Shown here: in pieces, positions 52,301-62,360 of the stretch | Position numbering within the stretch: the first letter of the stretch is position 1 | Layout: every line of letters starts with the position of its first letter | NCBI GenBank assembly: GCA_963845695.1 | Contig: CAWJTQ010000030.1 | Location: 94,729-158,728 of the forward strand | DNA length: 64,000 nt | Direction of reading: 5' to 3' | From: CAWJTV01 sp963845695 | Lineage (GTDB): Bacteria > Planctomycetota > Planctomycetia > Isosphaerales > Isosphaeraceae | Translations under genes and position numbers: made by a program | The notes under the pieces: model-generated | Seen by the model: only the letters and a program-made list of their open reading frames with translations | Database searches by the model: none | What the model was told of the DNA's origin: nothing

Positions 52301-55201
52301 ATGCGCTCAAGGTGGCTCAGGTGGGTTGTGCCCCTGGCGGCCATCGCGGCGATCTGGGGCGGCTGGTGGTGGGTCGAGTTGCGCGCGGACCGCGACGAGC
52401 TGCGGCAGGCCCGGAGCGAAGTTGGCCACAAACGGTATACAGCAGCTCGAAAACGTTTGCTCGCCTTGATCGAGCGACGTCCCACCTGGAATGAACCCTA
52501 CTTCCAGCTCGGTCTTTGCGAGGAGGCTCGCGGCCAGAACGAGGCGGCGCTGACCGCGTGGTCGCGAGTCGCTCCAAGTTCCCCCTGGGCCATCAAGTCG
52601 GTCATTGCCTCCGGGCGGGTCCTGTCGAACACCGGTCGACTCGGGGCTGCCGAAGCCCTCATCCAGACGGTCCCCCGCGGCCTCGACGCCGACTCCACGT
52701 TCCTGCGACAGTCCCTGGAGTTGCTGTTCCGCATCGAGGGACGGAACTGCGAGGTCCGGGACTTGATCCTGGAGACGTGGGAGCAATCCCCGGACCCGGC
52801 GCTCGTCCTCAGGCGGCTATATTTGCTGGACGATTCAGCGTTTCCGCTCGACTACGTCAAACAGGATCTCCGTGGCTGCGACCCGAACGACGACCGGGTC
52901 TGGCTGGGCCTGGCCCATGTCGCGACCTGGGAAGGGCACTTCGCCGAAGCCCGGCGACGGCTCGACGCCTGCGAAAAAAGCCGGCCCGACGACCCTGCGG
53001 TCTGGTCGGAACACCTCGACCTCGCCCTGGCGTCCCTGGACGTCGAAGGCGTCCGACGGGCCTTGAATCATCTGCCGGCGCAGTGGTTCCTCAAAGGGGA
53101 GATCCTCCGGCTCCGGTCCTGGCTCGCCGCTCGAATCCACGACGATGAGCTTGAGCGACGGGCGCTCGAGGCCCTCGTCGCCGAGGTGCCCGAGAATACC
53201 CAGGCCTGGAACCGTCTGGCCGAGCTGGAGGTGAAGGCCGGCCGATACAGCCAGGCCGAGAAGTTCCGGAAGAAGAAAACCGAGATGGACATCCTGCGCG
53301 AGCGGTACGCCTCGCTCACGAAGCGCGAGGACCGCGCCGAGCATGCCGATGAGCTCGCCCACGTTGCAGAATCACTGGGCCGGCGCATCGAAGCTCGGGG
53401 TTGGTCGCTGATCCGTGATGGCCGGGCCGCCCAGGAGTCGTTGACGCGGGATCTTGAACGAATCGACGTCGCGGCGCTCGGGAGCGCGACGGCTGCATCA
53501 CTGGTGGACGACCTTCTCCAGCTCGCGAAACCGGAGGGGACGCATCCCCCGTCGGTCGCGGGTCCGCCGCGGGCAGTGTTCACGGATCTCGCCGAGTCGG
53601 TGGGTCTCCGTTTCTTCCACGACAATGGCCACACGCGCAAGAATCCGCCGCCGACAGAAGCCATGTGCGGAGGCGTCGGCCTTCTGGACTACGACGGCGA
53701 CGGCTGGCTGGATGTTTATCTCGTGCAGGGAGGTTCGTTCCCGCCTACCGGCTCGTCATCGGCAGACGGCGACCGCCTCTTCCGCAACCGGGGCGACGGT
53801 CGCTTCGACGATGTGACCCACCGCGCGGGCATCGATGGCTTTCCCGGCGGCTATGGCCACGGCGTCGCCGTCGGCGATTACGACAACGACGGCCGGCCCG
53901 ACCTGTTCGTGACCCGTTGGCAATCCTATTCGCTTTATCGCAACCGGGGCGATGGGACATTTGAGGACGTCACGAGGCAGGCGGGGCTGGATGGCGGCCG
54001 TGACTGGCCGACTTCCGCGGCGTTCGCGGACCTGGATAACGATGGCGATCTGGACCTCTACGTCTGCCACTATCTCCGGTATGATCCCAAGAATCCCAGG
54101 CGCTGCGAGCACCCTGACACGCCGAGCGTCCACGAATGCAACCCGCTGGATTTCCCATCGCTCCCCGACCATGTCTTTCGCAACGATGCCGGCCGGTTCG
54201 TTGACGTGACGGCGCAGGCCGGCTTCGTCGACCCCGATGGACGTGGTCTGGGCGTCGTGGCGGCCGACCTGGACGACGACAACCGGGTCAACCTGTACGT
54301 GGCCAACGACATGACGGCGAATGATCTTTTCCACAACCAGGGTGGTTTCCGTTTCGAAGAGACCGGCTCGATCGCGGGGGTGGCCGCCTCCGCGGATGGA
54401 GGATTCAAGGCCGGGATGGGCATCGCCTTCGGCGACCTCGACGGCGATGAGCTTCCCGACCTCGCCGTCACCAACTTTTTCGGCGAATCGACGACCTTCT
54501 ACCGCAACCTGGGTGGTGGGCTCTTCGCCGATCACACGGCGACGATTGGCTTGCTGGCGCCCAGCCGCCCTCTGCTCGGTTTCGGCGTGGCCTTCTTCGA
54601 CGCCAATAACGACGGCTGGCTCGACCTGATCAGTGCGAATGGCCATATCCTCGACGGCCGGCCGCGGTTTCCCTTGATGATGCCGCTCCAGCTCCTGCTG
54701 GGTAGCCATGGCGGAGCATTGACCGACGGCTCGGAGCAGGCCGGCCCCGCGTTCCAGGCGCTGCATCTGGGCCGTGGGCTGGCCGTCGGCGACCTCGATC
54801 ACGATGGACGACTCGATGTCGTGGTTGTCGTGCAGAACCAGCCGGTCGTGTACCTGCACAACGAATCTGATCGAATGCGCCAGTTCATCACGTTCCAGCT
54901 CGAGGGAACGCGCTCGAACCGCGACGCGGTGGGAGCGAGGGTGACGGTCTCCTGCGGTGGCCGGCGCCGGGTGGCCCAGCGAATCGGCGGCGGGAGCTAC
55001 CTCTCCGCGGCGGACCCACGCCTCCACTTCGGCCTGGATGATGCGCGCGTCGTCGAGTGGGTCGAGGTCCGCTGGCCCTCCGGGCAGATCGACCGGTTCG
55101 CGAACCTCGCGGCCGGCACGGGCTACCTTCTCCGGGAGGGGTCCAAGGAGGCAAAGCCGTTGAAGGGCTGGCCCGAGCGGAAAGCTCAGAGCCTCAAGTA
55201 A
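52301..55201 (+). CDS. CRTAC1/ASPIC-UnbV protein with TPR and FG-GAP repeats
   Basis: ATG at 52301 follows AAGGA. One signal anchor (about residues 8-27) is followed by TPR-like helices (residues 40-330, e.g. YFQLGLCEEARGQNEAALTA). A seven-bladed FG-GAP/VCBS propeller comes next, with calcium-type loops DYDGDGWLDVY, DYDNDGRPDLF, DLDNDGDLDLY and DANNDGWLDL. The C-terminal ASPIC/UnbV domain reads NRDAVGARVTVSCGG and VEWVEVRWPSGQIDRF. Length is 966 residues and the frame is intact. This is a very common planctomycete/acidobacterial exported protein type of unknown function. Its 3' end overlaps the convergent acyltransferase gene by 16 bases. Confidence 0.92.
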   Translation: MRSRWLRWVVPLAAIAAIWGGWWWVELRADRDELRQARSEVGHKRYTAARKRLLALIERRPTWNEPYFQLGLCEEARGQNEAALTAWSRVAPSSPWAIKSVIASGRVLSNTGRLGAAEALIQTVPRGLDADSTFLRQSLELLFRIEGRNCEVRDLILETWEQSPDPALVLRRLYLLDDSAFPLDYVKQDLRGCDPNDDRVWLGLAHVATWEGHFAEARRRLDACEKSRPDDPAVWSEHLDLALASLDVEGVRRALNHLPAQWFLKGEILRLRSWLAARIHDDELERRALEALVAEVPENTQAWNRLAELEVKAGRYSQAEKFRKKKTEMDILRERYASLTKREDRAEHADELAHVAESLGRRIEARGWSLIRDGRAAQESLTRDLERIDVAALGSATAASLVDDLLQLAKPEGTHPPSVAGPPRAVFTDLAESVGLRFFHDNGHTRKNPPPTEAMCGGVGLLDYDGDGWLDVYLVQGGSFPPTGSSSADGDRLFRNRGDGRFDDVTHRAGIDGFPGGYGHGVAVGDYDNDGRPDLFVTRWQSYSLYRNRGDGTFEDVTRQAGLDGGRDWPTSAAFADLDNDGDLDLYVCHYLRYDPKNPRRCEHPDTPSVHECNPLDFPSLPDHVFRNDAGRFVDVTAQAGFVDPDGRGLGVVAADLDDDNRVNLYVANDMTANDLFHNQGGFRFEETGSIAGVAASADGGFKAGMGIAFGDLDGDELPDLAVTNFFGESTTFYRNLGGGLFADHTATIGLLAPSRPLLGFGVAFFDANNDGWLDLISANGHILDGRPRFPLMMPLQLLLGSHGGALTDGSEQAGPAFQALHLGRGLAVGDLDHDGRLDVVVVVQNQPVVYLHNESDRMRQFITFQLEGTRSNRDAVGARVTVSCGGRRRVAQRIGGGSYLSAADPRLHFGLDDARVVEWVEVRWPSGQIDRFANLAAGTGYLLREGSKEAKPLKGWPERKAQSLK

Positions 55202-56737
55202 ATCTTGTGCTTCTCCAGGTACCGTACGAACAGGTACGTGATCCCGAGGAAGACGGCCAGTGCCATCAGGCCGTACCAGAGGGGCGAGTTGTCGGGCACG
55301 ACGGTGAGCACGGCTCCTTCGACCATGTGGTGGATGATGTAGGCCGCCAGTGGGTTCTGGCCGAACGTGCGGAAGAACCCGATCTGGAGCCCCCACACGT
55401 CGCACAAGGGGATGAACAGGGCATACAAGGCCAGGGCGAAGCCCGAGGAGAACAAGAGTAAACGGCAGGCTGACGATCTTCTTGTTCATCGACCAGTAAC
55501 TGTGGGGTCGGACCTCGGTCGGAGGCGGCTGCACGAACGGCGGGGTGGCCAGGAGCGATTGCCAGGAACGACCTTGTGCGTTCTTCAGTGGAGGGAGCAC
55601 CGGCGAGGCTGCGACGTCCTTGCCAATCAAGGCGACCGAGGCGCCCGTGTCGGTGTCGTACAACGTCCCCAGGCAATTGAGGGCGTAGCCGATGACCATC
55701 AGGAGGATCCCCGAGCCGAGCAGGCGGCCGGTCGCGCTCCAGGGCGTCCGGCTCGATACCACGTCGTAGGCCAGCGAACCGAACAACATCGGGATCGCCC
55801 AGCCGATCAGGCCGAAACAGCCGCCGTCCCACGCGCTCTGGCCCGTCAGACCGAGGAGGCTGTCCAGCCCATTGGGGGAGCCGTAAACGAACGCGAAGTT
55901 GAAGAGGTACGACAGGATCAAATGGACGGCCGCACATCCGATCCAGGCCATCGTTCGGACCCGCGCGCTGGCGGCGATCACGGGCATGATCAGGATCTGG
56001 GTCAGTCCGATAATGGCCAGGACTTCCCAGAGGTTCGCCTTCAACAGCTCGCCGACCCGGTCCCAGAGCGTGTGATAGACGATGGATGTCACGGAGCGGA
56101 CGATGCTGTGCTTCTCGCTCTGGGTCAGCTCATGGGGAGGCCACAAACTCTTGAGCTCCGTTCGGAGAGCTTCAATCTGTCGGGCTTTTCGCGTCAGTTT
56201 CTTCTCATCCGTGTCCACGACCCTCTTGCCATCCGCAGCGAACAGGCGGAATTGGAGCACGTCGTTCACATCAGCCACGACGATCAGATTCTTGCCCTCT
56301 GTCGGGATCGCACTGACGTCGTTCACCGAGGGCATCAATCTCAGGTCGCCGCTTTCCCAGGTCGCCGCAGGCGCCACCTCGACCCAGTCCTTGACCGCGT
56401 CGACGTCCTCGCTCATGTACATCACCAGCGAGATCAGGACCAGGGCGAGGCTACGGATCAGCACGTGGCCGTAGGTCCGGACCGGCCCTTGCTGGTCGAG
56501 CCGTCTCAGGGTCGTCAACCGGTAGGAGAAGCCGACCGCCATCAGGAAGCTGGGCATGATCGTGTCGGCATAGCTGAAGTACGGATGCCCGTTGTGGTGC
56601 TTGAGCACCTCCGGGAAGGCGGCCAGTCCGCCGACGAAGTTCACCAGGAACATCCCCGCGACCGTGTAGCCGCGGAACTGGTCCATCGAGACGATGCGCG
56701 AGCTCGCAGCTTTCGGGCTTGGTGATCCGGTACTCAT
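55186..56737 (-). CDS. Multi-spanning acyltransferase-like membrane protein (HGSNAT/NagX, DUF5009 type), one frame break
   Basis: ATG at 56737 starts a cytoplasmic tail, then SMDQFRGYTVAGMFLVNFVG and FSYADTIMPSFLMAVGFSY, the conserved opening of this family with an Asp-Gln and a His near the first helices. About ten membrane helices follow. A periplasmic-looking segment of about 150 residues separates helices 3 and 4. A frame break near 55456 joins LVLLGLR to SSGFALALYALFIPL. The C-terminus is VRYLEKHKIYLRL. Joined length is about 515 residues. Relatives transfer acetyl groups across the membrane to sugars; activity here is inferred. Confidence 0.75.
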
Positions 56738-57040
56738 GATCTCGGAGCGACCCACAGGAGAACGGCCGGGCGGAATGAAAAGAGAGCTTAACCACGAAAG
56801 AGTCGAAAGACACGAAAAAAATGCAAGAAAACCGTCGGTAGCTCTTGTGGGCGGGGAGGGGAGGGGTCCTGCGGTCTTGCAACCGGACGGGGTCAGGGGA
56901 CCCGCGCCCATCGCAGATGAGGGGGCCTATCGCTTCGGGTAGCGCGGAGAACCACGTCGAGGTGCGAGCGAAGGTCGAGCGTATCGAAGGAAAAGTGATT
57001 CAGATCTGTCGCCCACCGAATCGCAAACAGAGACCAGAGA

Positions 57041-57206
57041 TTGGAACACGAAAGACACGAAAGACACGAAAAAAACTCAGGTATCGTGGGCACCAGACCC
57101 GAGTGAGCCAGCAGCTTCCTGTTCTGTTCTGGTGGATGGCCAGTTCGGCTCTGGTGGAGTATTCTCGTTATTTTTCGTGTTTTTCGTGTCTTTCGTGTTC
57201 AAAACT
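57041..57206. repeat. Inverted CACGAAAGA-type repeat pair
   Basis: The plus-strand run 57041-57077 (GAACACGAAAGACACGAAAG and continuation) is nearly the reverse complement of 57167-57206 (TTTTCGTGTCTTTCGTGTTC within it). They are separated by about 90 bases. A partial third copy lies near 56794-56826. Confidence 0.7.
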
Positions 57207-57238
57207 CTTGGACCGTTTCCTCCGCCGCCTTGATCGAA

Positions 57239-57273
57239 GGCGAGCCCCCAGGTTCGGGGTCCGGGGGCTCGCC
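57239..57273 (-). terminator. Stable hairpin 15 bases after the oxidoreductase stop
   Basis: GGCGAGCCCCC (57239-57249) and GGGGGCTCGCC (57263-57273) form a perfect 11-base stem with a 13-base loop, just downstream of the minus-strand stop at 57288. There is no U-run, so it would act as a hairpin stabiliser or a factor-assisted terminator. Confidence 0.5.
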
Positions 57274-57287
57274 AGGGGTGGGATGGA

Positions 57288-58664
57288 TCAAGCGAGGTAC
57301 TCGCGGTCGCGGACGATGCCCGGTTGGGGGAACGGATAGCTCTTGGACTTGGTATCGAGCTGGATCGGGGCCGCGCTGGCCAGGGTCAGCTTGTCGACCT
57401 GCGGCGCGAACTCGTTCTTGCACTCGAGAATGTCGCTGAAGGTGACGACCTGTCCGGTGTGGGCCGCCATCCGACCCATCGACGTGACGAGGCTGGCCTC
57501 GGCACCGCGCCGGACCTCGTTGTAAAGCTTGTCTTTATGGATGGCATGGATCAGGTCGTCCCACTCGACCTGGTAGGGGTTCGGCTCCGGCTGGGGGAAG
57601 GCCCAGACCGTGTCGCTGCGGCGGAAATTCTGCCCCTTGAAGATGCGGCACCGGGCCGGGCTGTGCGAGTTCCACGAGATGATGGCGCAGCCCTTGGAAC
57701 CGTGCACGTAGCTGGCGAACTCCTGGTTACAGCCATCGATGGTCCGGCCCTCCAGGAACAGCTTGGCGCCGGTTCCGAAGGTGTACTCGACCGAGTAGGT
57801 GTCGAAGTTCTGGTCGACGTAGTTGCCCCGATAGGTGCGGGCACCGGTCCCCTTGGCCGAGACCGGCCAGCCGTCCGCCATCCAGCAGCATTCGTCGATG
57901 TTGTGGATGTAGAAATCGCTGTAGCAGCCGCCGCTGGCCCAGAGGAATCCGTGGAAATTCTTGATCTGGTACATCAGCTCGCTGATGCCGTCGGGCTTGG
58001 GGCCGGTGAGCGCCGAGCCGACGGGACCATGCTGGCGGTAGGCCCGGAGCATCAGCACGTCGCCGATCTCGCCGTCCTTGATCCGGTTGAACAGCTCCTG
58101 ACGCGCCTCGCAGTGGCGGCACATCAAGCCGACGCCGACCTTGAGGTTTTTCTTCTTCGCCTCCTCGGCCAGAGTCAACATCTTCCGGGTCGTCGGCCCA
58201 TCGACGGTGACGGGCTTCTCCATGAAGGTGTGGATGCCCTTCTCGATGGCGTAGGTGAAGTGGACCCAGCGGAAGGCCGGCGGGGTGGTGAGAATGACGA
58301 CATCGCCCGGCTTGAGGCAATCCATGGCCTTCTGGTAGGCGTCGAATCCGATGAACTGGCGATCCTTGGGTACATCGACCTGGGAGCCATGGGACTTCTT
58401 CAGCTCTTCGTAGCTGTCGTCCAGCCGATTCTTGAAGACATCGGCCATGGCGACGAGCTTGATGGGCCCTTGCTTGGTGCTGAGGGCGTTGTCAGCCGCT
58501 CCGGTGCCGCGGCCGCCGCAGCCGACCAGGGCCACGTGGATCGTGCTGTCCCCGGCCGCATGCACGGCCGGAACCATGACGCCCGCCAGGGCCGAGGCCG
58601 TGGCCACGGTGCCCGTCGTCTTGAGGAAATCGCGACGGGACGCGCCGTCGTTCGAATCAGTCAT
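57288..58664 (-). CDS. TAT-exported Gfo/Idh/MocA family oxidoreductase
   Basis: ATG at 58664 (MTDSND) is chosen because AAGGAG lies eight bases upstream. The twin-arginine signal is SRRDFLKTTGTVATASALAG, followed by the Rossmann motif VALVGCGGRGTG and the family motif FMEKPVTVDG (the EKP Lys). GVGLMCRHCEARQELFNRI and a His/Cys-rich GGCYSDFYIHNIDECCWM follow. Length is 458 residues, with an intact frame. Exported Gfo/Idh proteins are a hallmark of planctomycetes and probably act on carbohydrates with tightly bound NAD(P). The substrate is unknown. Confidence 0.93.
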   Translation of the reverse strand: MTDSNDGASRRDFLKTTGTVATASALAGVMVPAVHAAGDSTIHVALVGCGGRGTGAADNALSTKQGPIKLVAMADVFKNRLDDSYEELKKSHGSQVDVPKDRQFIGFDAYQKAMDCLKPGDVVILTTPPAFRWVHFTYAIEKGIHTFMEKPVTVDGPTTRKMLTLAEEAKKKNLKVGVGLMCRHCEARQELFNRIKDGEIGDVLMLRAYRQHGPVGSALTGPKPDGISELMYQIKNFHGFLWASGGCYSDFYIHNIDECCWMADGWPVSAKGTGARTYRGNYVDQNFDTYSVEYTFGTGAKLFLEGRTIDGCNQEFASYVHGSKGCAIISWNSHSPARCRIFKGQNFRRSDTVWAFPQPEPNPYQVEWDDLIHAIHKDKLYNEVRRGAEASLVTSMGRMAAHTGQVVTFSDILECKNEFAPQVDKLTLASAAPIQLDTKSKSYPFPQPGIVRDREYLA

Positions 58665-59123
58665 GATGTCGGCTCCTTGGAGAGATAGGGCGCATAGCGC
58701 AGGTGGGTGTACAAGCAAGCCAGTCCAGGTGCGATCGTCGTCCGGTCGCCTCCGCCGCCTGGCGTGTGGAGGGCGCGGGCCTTGGGCCGGACGCGGACGT
58801 CAGAAACGACCACCCGACTCTGGGCGCGCTACGCCTTCCCGCGAGAAGGAGGCGAGAAACTTTGACGTTAAAGATCAGTTTAACACGCTGGCTGCGTACT
58901 TCCAAGTAGTCGGTAGGAGGCAGTCCGCAGTACGCAGTCTGAAAAAGGCATCATCACCGGATGCATCTCCCGGACGGTTGCGGGATCCTTGCCCGGCGAG
59001 GAACGGGGCCAAATCCATTATCATCGGAGGCTCGGGTTCGGATAATGGATCGCGGCCTGGGCAATGATCCAGCCAACAGGACGGTCTTCCTCCCGTTGTT
59101 ACGGCGTACCGAGCGAGCGACGC
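58665..59123. other. Intergenic region between divergent genes, nothing recognised
   Basis: About 460 bases separate the oxidoreductase (minus) and the racemase operon (plus). It should contain both promoters. GACGTTAAAGATCAGTTTAACACG near 58863-58886 (an interrupted TTAAA/TTTAA pairing) is the only AT-rich candidate site. Confidence 0.4.
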
Positions 59124-60245
59124 ATGCGAATCGAGCAGATCGACCTGAAGGTGGTCCGGCTTCCGCTGGTGCGACCGTTCCAGACGAGCTCCAGCCGCAA
59201 GGCGCATCTCGACCATATTCTGGTGCGGGTGGTGGCCGGCGGGGCAATCGGCTGGGGTGAGTGCGCCAGCCCGTCAGACCCGTATTACTGCCCCGAGACC
59301 ACGGAGACCTGCTGGCACATCCTCAAGGATTTCCTGGCTCCCGCGGTCCTTGGCCGGGAATGGTTGACGATCGAGGAACTGGTGAGCCTGTACGGGAGGG
59401 TGAAGGGGAACCGGTTCGCCAGGGCCGGGCTGGAGATGGCCTGCTGGGACCTCCTGGCCCGCGCGCGGGGAGCTTCACTGCATGCTCTGATCGGCGGTAC
59501 ACGGGCAGAAATCCTCTCGGGGGTCAGTCTGGGGATCGAGGGCCGGATCGAGGACCTGTTCGACCAGGTCGATCGATATCTCGAGGAAGGCTACCGTCGG
59601 ATCAAGTTGAAGATCGCCCCGGGCTGGGATGTGGATGTGGTCCGGCGAGTCCGCGAGCGATATCCTTCGATCGCGCTCCAGGTCGACGCCAATTCGGCGT
59701 ACACCCTCGAGGATATCCCCACGCTCCAGGCGCTCGACGAGTTCAACCTGCTCTTGATCGAACAACCGCTGGCCCACGACGATATCATCGACCACGCCAG
59801 GCTCCAGGCGGCCTTGAAGACGCCGATCTGTCTGGACGAGAGCATCCACTCGGCCGACGACGCGCGGAAGGCCCTCGACCTGGGCGCCTGCCGGGTGATC
59901 AATATCAAGGTGAGCCGCGTCGGCGGCCTGCTCGAGGCAAAGCGAGTGCACGATGTTTGCCAGGCGCGCGGCGTCCCGGTCTGGTGCGGCGGCATGCACG
60001 AGTTCGGCATTGGCCGCGCGGCCAACGTGGCCATCGCCGCCCTGCCCGGATTCACGCTGCCCGGCGATGTCTCGGGCTCGGATAAGTATTACGCCGAGGA
60101 CATCGTCGAGCCGCCGATCCTGGCTCATCACGGTGCGATCCGCGTATTCGAGGGGCCCGGTCTCGGGGTCGAGCCGATCGAGGAGCGCATCGAAGCACCG
60201 GACACTTCGCGCGCTCACGCTCGCGGAGTGAAGGAGCTTGTATGA
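59124..60245 (+). CDS. Enolase-superfamily N-succinylamino acid racemase / o-succinylbenzoate synthase-like enzyme
   Basis: ATG at 59124 gives MRIEQIDLKVVRLPLVRPF, a typical NSAR/OSBS start; length is 373. Catalytic residues of the group are present: RIKLKIAPGWD (KxK general base), ALQVDANSAYT (Asp), LLIEQPL (Glu), PICLDES (Asp) and VINIKVSRVGG (second general base Lys). GGMHEFGIGRAANVA matches the C-terminal loop. Such enzymes either make o-succinylbenzoate for menaquinone or racemise N-succinyl amino acids. No men gene is near. The next two genes are an M20 hydrolase and a GNAT transferase coupled by ATGA overlaps, which points to the racemase role in converting D- to L-amino acids. Confidence 0.9.
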   Translation: MRIEQIDLKVVRLPLVRPFQTSSSRKAHLDHILVRVVAGGAIGWGECASPSDPYYCPETTETCWHILKDFLAPAVLGREWLTIEELVSLYGRVKGNRFARAGLEMACWDLLARARGASLHALIGGTRAEILSGVSLGIEGRIEDLFDQVDRYLEEGYRRIKLKIAPGWDVDVVRRVRERYPSIALQVDANSAYTLEDIPTLQALDEFNLLLIEQPLAHDDIIDHARLQAALKTPICLDESIHSADDARKALDLGACRVINIKVSRVGGLLEAKRVHDVCQARGVPVWCGGMHEFGIGRAANVAIAALPGFTLPGDVSGSDKYYAEDIVEPPILAHHGAIRVFEGPGLGVEPIEERIEAPDTSRAHARGVKELV

Positions 60246-61417
60246 GCAAGAAAAGCATCCAGGACTTGCGGGGTCAGATCCACGCCGACCGTCGAGGCGA
60301 CCTGCTGCGCCTTCTCGAAGAGTTCGTGCGTTTGGAATCGCCCAGCCGCGACAAGCCGGCGCTCGACGTCCTGCGGAACGCTCCTGATGAGGCTCCTGCG
60401 CGTCGGGCACGGCATTGGTCGAGGTGATCACGTAACACCCGGGGAGGCGACCATGTCTTCGCTCGATTCCCCGGGCCGAGCGATCGATGCCCGGCGCTGG
60501 TTCTGGGCCATTTCGACACCGTCTGGCCCAAGCGGGACAATCGAGAGGATGCCATTTCGCGTCGAGGACGGTCGCGCTTTCGGCCCAGGCATCTTCGACA
60601 TGAAAGCCGGCTTGGCGATGTTCTCCTCCCTGATGATGGCTGAAGTCTTCTCAGGCCCTCGGCGCTCGATTCCGCGGCCGGTCTGGGTCTTGTTCACTTC
60701 GGACGAGGAGATCGGCAGCCCGACGTCACGCTCTCTGATTGAAGACGTGGCGCGCGCAGTGTGCCTATGTCCTCGTGCTCGAGCCGCCGCTGGCCGACGG
60801 CAGCCTCAAGACGGCGCGGAAGGGGGTCGGCCGGTTCCGGCTCGACGTCCAGGGCAAGGCCGCCCATGCGGGTGTGGCTCCCCAGGACGGTCGCAGCGCG
60901 ATCGTGGAACTGGCCCACCAGGTGTTGCGAATTCAGGACATGCAGGACCCGACGGCCGGGACAACGCTGAATGTCGGCGTGATCCAGGGCGGCACGACGG
61001 CCAACGTCGTCCCGGCGCAGGCGTCGGCGGAGATCGACGTGCGGGTGACCACCCTGGCGGAAGCCGAACGGATCGCGCGAGCGTTTCAAGCTCTGCAGCC
61101 CGGTCACGGATGATGTGCAAGTCGCGGTGATCGGTGAATTCACGAGGCCGCCGATGGAGCGAACGCCCGCGATCGCCGCCCTCTTTGAACAGGCTCAGCG
61201 CATCGGCCGCGAGATGGGCCTGGAACTCACCGAGGGCTCGACGGGCGGCGGCAGCGACGGCAACTTCACCGCGGCGCTGGGCATCCCGACGCTCGATGGC
61301 CTCGGCGCGCGCGGCGGCGGCGCTCACGCCGATGACGAGCACATCCTGATCGACTCGCTCCCCGAACGGGCCGCGTTGCTGGCTCTCCTCTTGCTCGAAT
61401 TGCAGGTCGAATCATGA
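60242..61417 (+). CDS. M20-family metallopeptidase, probable N-succinyl-L-amino acid hydrolase, several frame breaks
   Basis: ATG at 60242 overlaps the previous stop (ATGA). It starts MSKKSIQDLRGQIHADRR, then LLEEFVRLESPSRDKPA. In successive frames one reads LGHFDTVWP (first zinc His/Asp), RAFGPGIFDMKAGLAMF (bridging Asp), WVLFTSDEEIGSPTS (catalytic Glu and zinc Glu), GKAAHAGVAPQDGRSAI (dimerisation domain), TTLNVGVIQGGTTANVVP, and GARGGGAHADDEHILID (last zinc His). Frame changes lie near 60385, 60505, 60545, 60755 and 61105. Joined length is about 390 residues, usual for carboxypeptidase G2-like M20 enzymes. In the operon context it would release succinate and an L-amino acid. Confidence 0.82.
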
Positions 61418-62274
61418 CCGACGCCACTTTGACCTTGAAGCTCGACGACGAGATCACGATCCGGCGGGCCGAGACGGTCGCCGACTACCGTGCCTGCCAG
61501 GACGCCCAGCGCCGGGCCTGGGGGATCTCCGAGGACGGCTACCTGATCCCCGTGGCCACGATGGTCGGCGCCAACCTGCACGGCGGGCCTGGTCCTTGGT
61601 GCGTTCCTGCCGAACGGCGATGCGGTCGCGATGTCGTTCGCCTTCCTCGGACGCATCGAGGGCCGGCTCTGCCTCTATTCCCAGTTGACGGGCGTGGTGC
61701 CCGGGTACCAGTCGCAGGGGCTGGGCTATCAGATCAAGGTCGTGCAGCGCGATTTCGCCCGTGCCGAGGGGATCGGCCTCATCGCCTGGGCCTTCGACCC
61801 GCTCCAGGCGGGCAATGCCCATTTCAACCTCGCCCGGCTGGGCGCGACCGCCGGGCGTTACATCGACAACATGTACGGCGAGCGGACCGATGCACTCAAC
61901 GCGGGCGTCCCCACCGATCGACTGATCGCCGAGTGGAAGGTGGATGCGGAATCGAACGTCTGGATCCGTCCGGATGCGGCGGCCGTCTTTCCCCAGCTCC
62001 TCAATACCCATATCGAGGAAGATGAAGCCGGGCGTACGCTCGTGCCCTCCAGCATCGGACCGGTCTTCGAGCGCCTCGAATGCTGCTCGAGATTCCCGCG
62101 GATATCGCCAGGCTGAGGCAGGAGCGGCCCGAACTGGCCGAACATTGGCGCCGGGCGGTCCGCCGGGCGTTCCAGACCGTATTCGACTCTGGCTACCGCG
62201 CGATCCATTTCGTCCGCGACGAGAGCGAGGGTCGGCGCCGGGTCTTCTATGTCCTCGAGCTTCGAGAGACCTGA
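61414..62274 (+). CDS. GNAT-superfamily acyltransferase (COG3375-like), probable D-amino acid N-succinyltransferase, two frame breaks
   Basis: ATG at 61414 overlaps the M20 stop (ATGA). The opening ITIRRAETVADYRACQDAQR and WGISEDGYLIPVATMVG is followed, after a frame break near 61590, by LPNGDAVAMSFAFLGRIEG, CLYSQLTGVVPGYQSQGLGY (acyl-CoA binding loop) and LIAWAFDPLQAGNAHFNLAR, typical of the large GNAT group COG3375. A second break near 62080 leads to VLLEIPADIARLRQERPELA and FYVLELRET. Joined length is about 286. In the Geobacillus pathway a GNAT enzyme succinylates D-amino acids, and gene order and coupling support that here. Confidence 0.8.
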
Positions 62275-62360
62275 GCGGTCCATTCGCCGGAGAAAACCGT
62301 ATAATCGAGCGGACCGGCCTGGCCCTTGCGTCCGGGGCACGAATGGAGTGAACCCGTCCG

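Larger units (their letters stand above)
56738..57287. other. Intergenic region with CACGAAAGA repeats and a terminator-like hairpin
   Basis: About 550 bases between two minus-strand genes. It contains A-rich CACGAAAGACACGAAA strings at 56794-56816 and 57045-57073, their inverted counterpart at 57167-57206, and the hairpin at 57239-57273. No gene was found. Confidence 0.55.

Noticed and set aside
57324..58688. Plus-strand open frame of 454 codons
   Set aside because: It lies exactly opposite the intact Gfo/Idh oxidoreductase gene and shows only shadow-frame composition.
59124..60245. MenC (o-succinylbenzoate synthase) assignment
   Set aside because: Residues allow it, but coupling to an M20 hydrolase and a GNAT transferase, with no other men genes in view, fits N-succinylamino acid racemase better.
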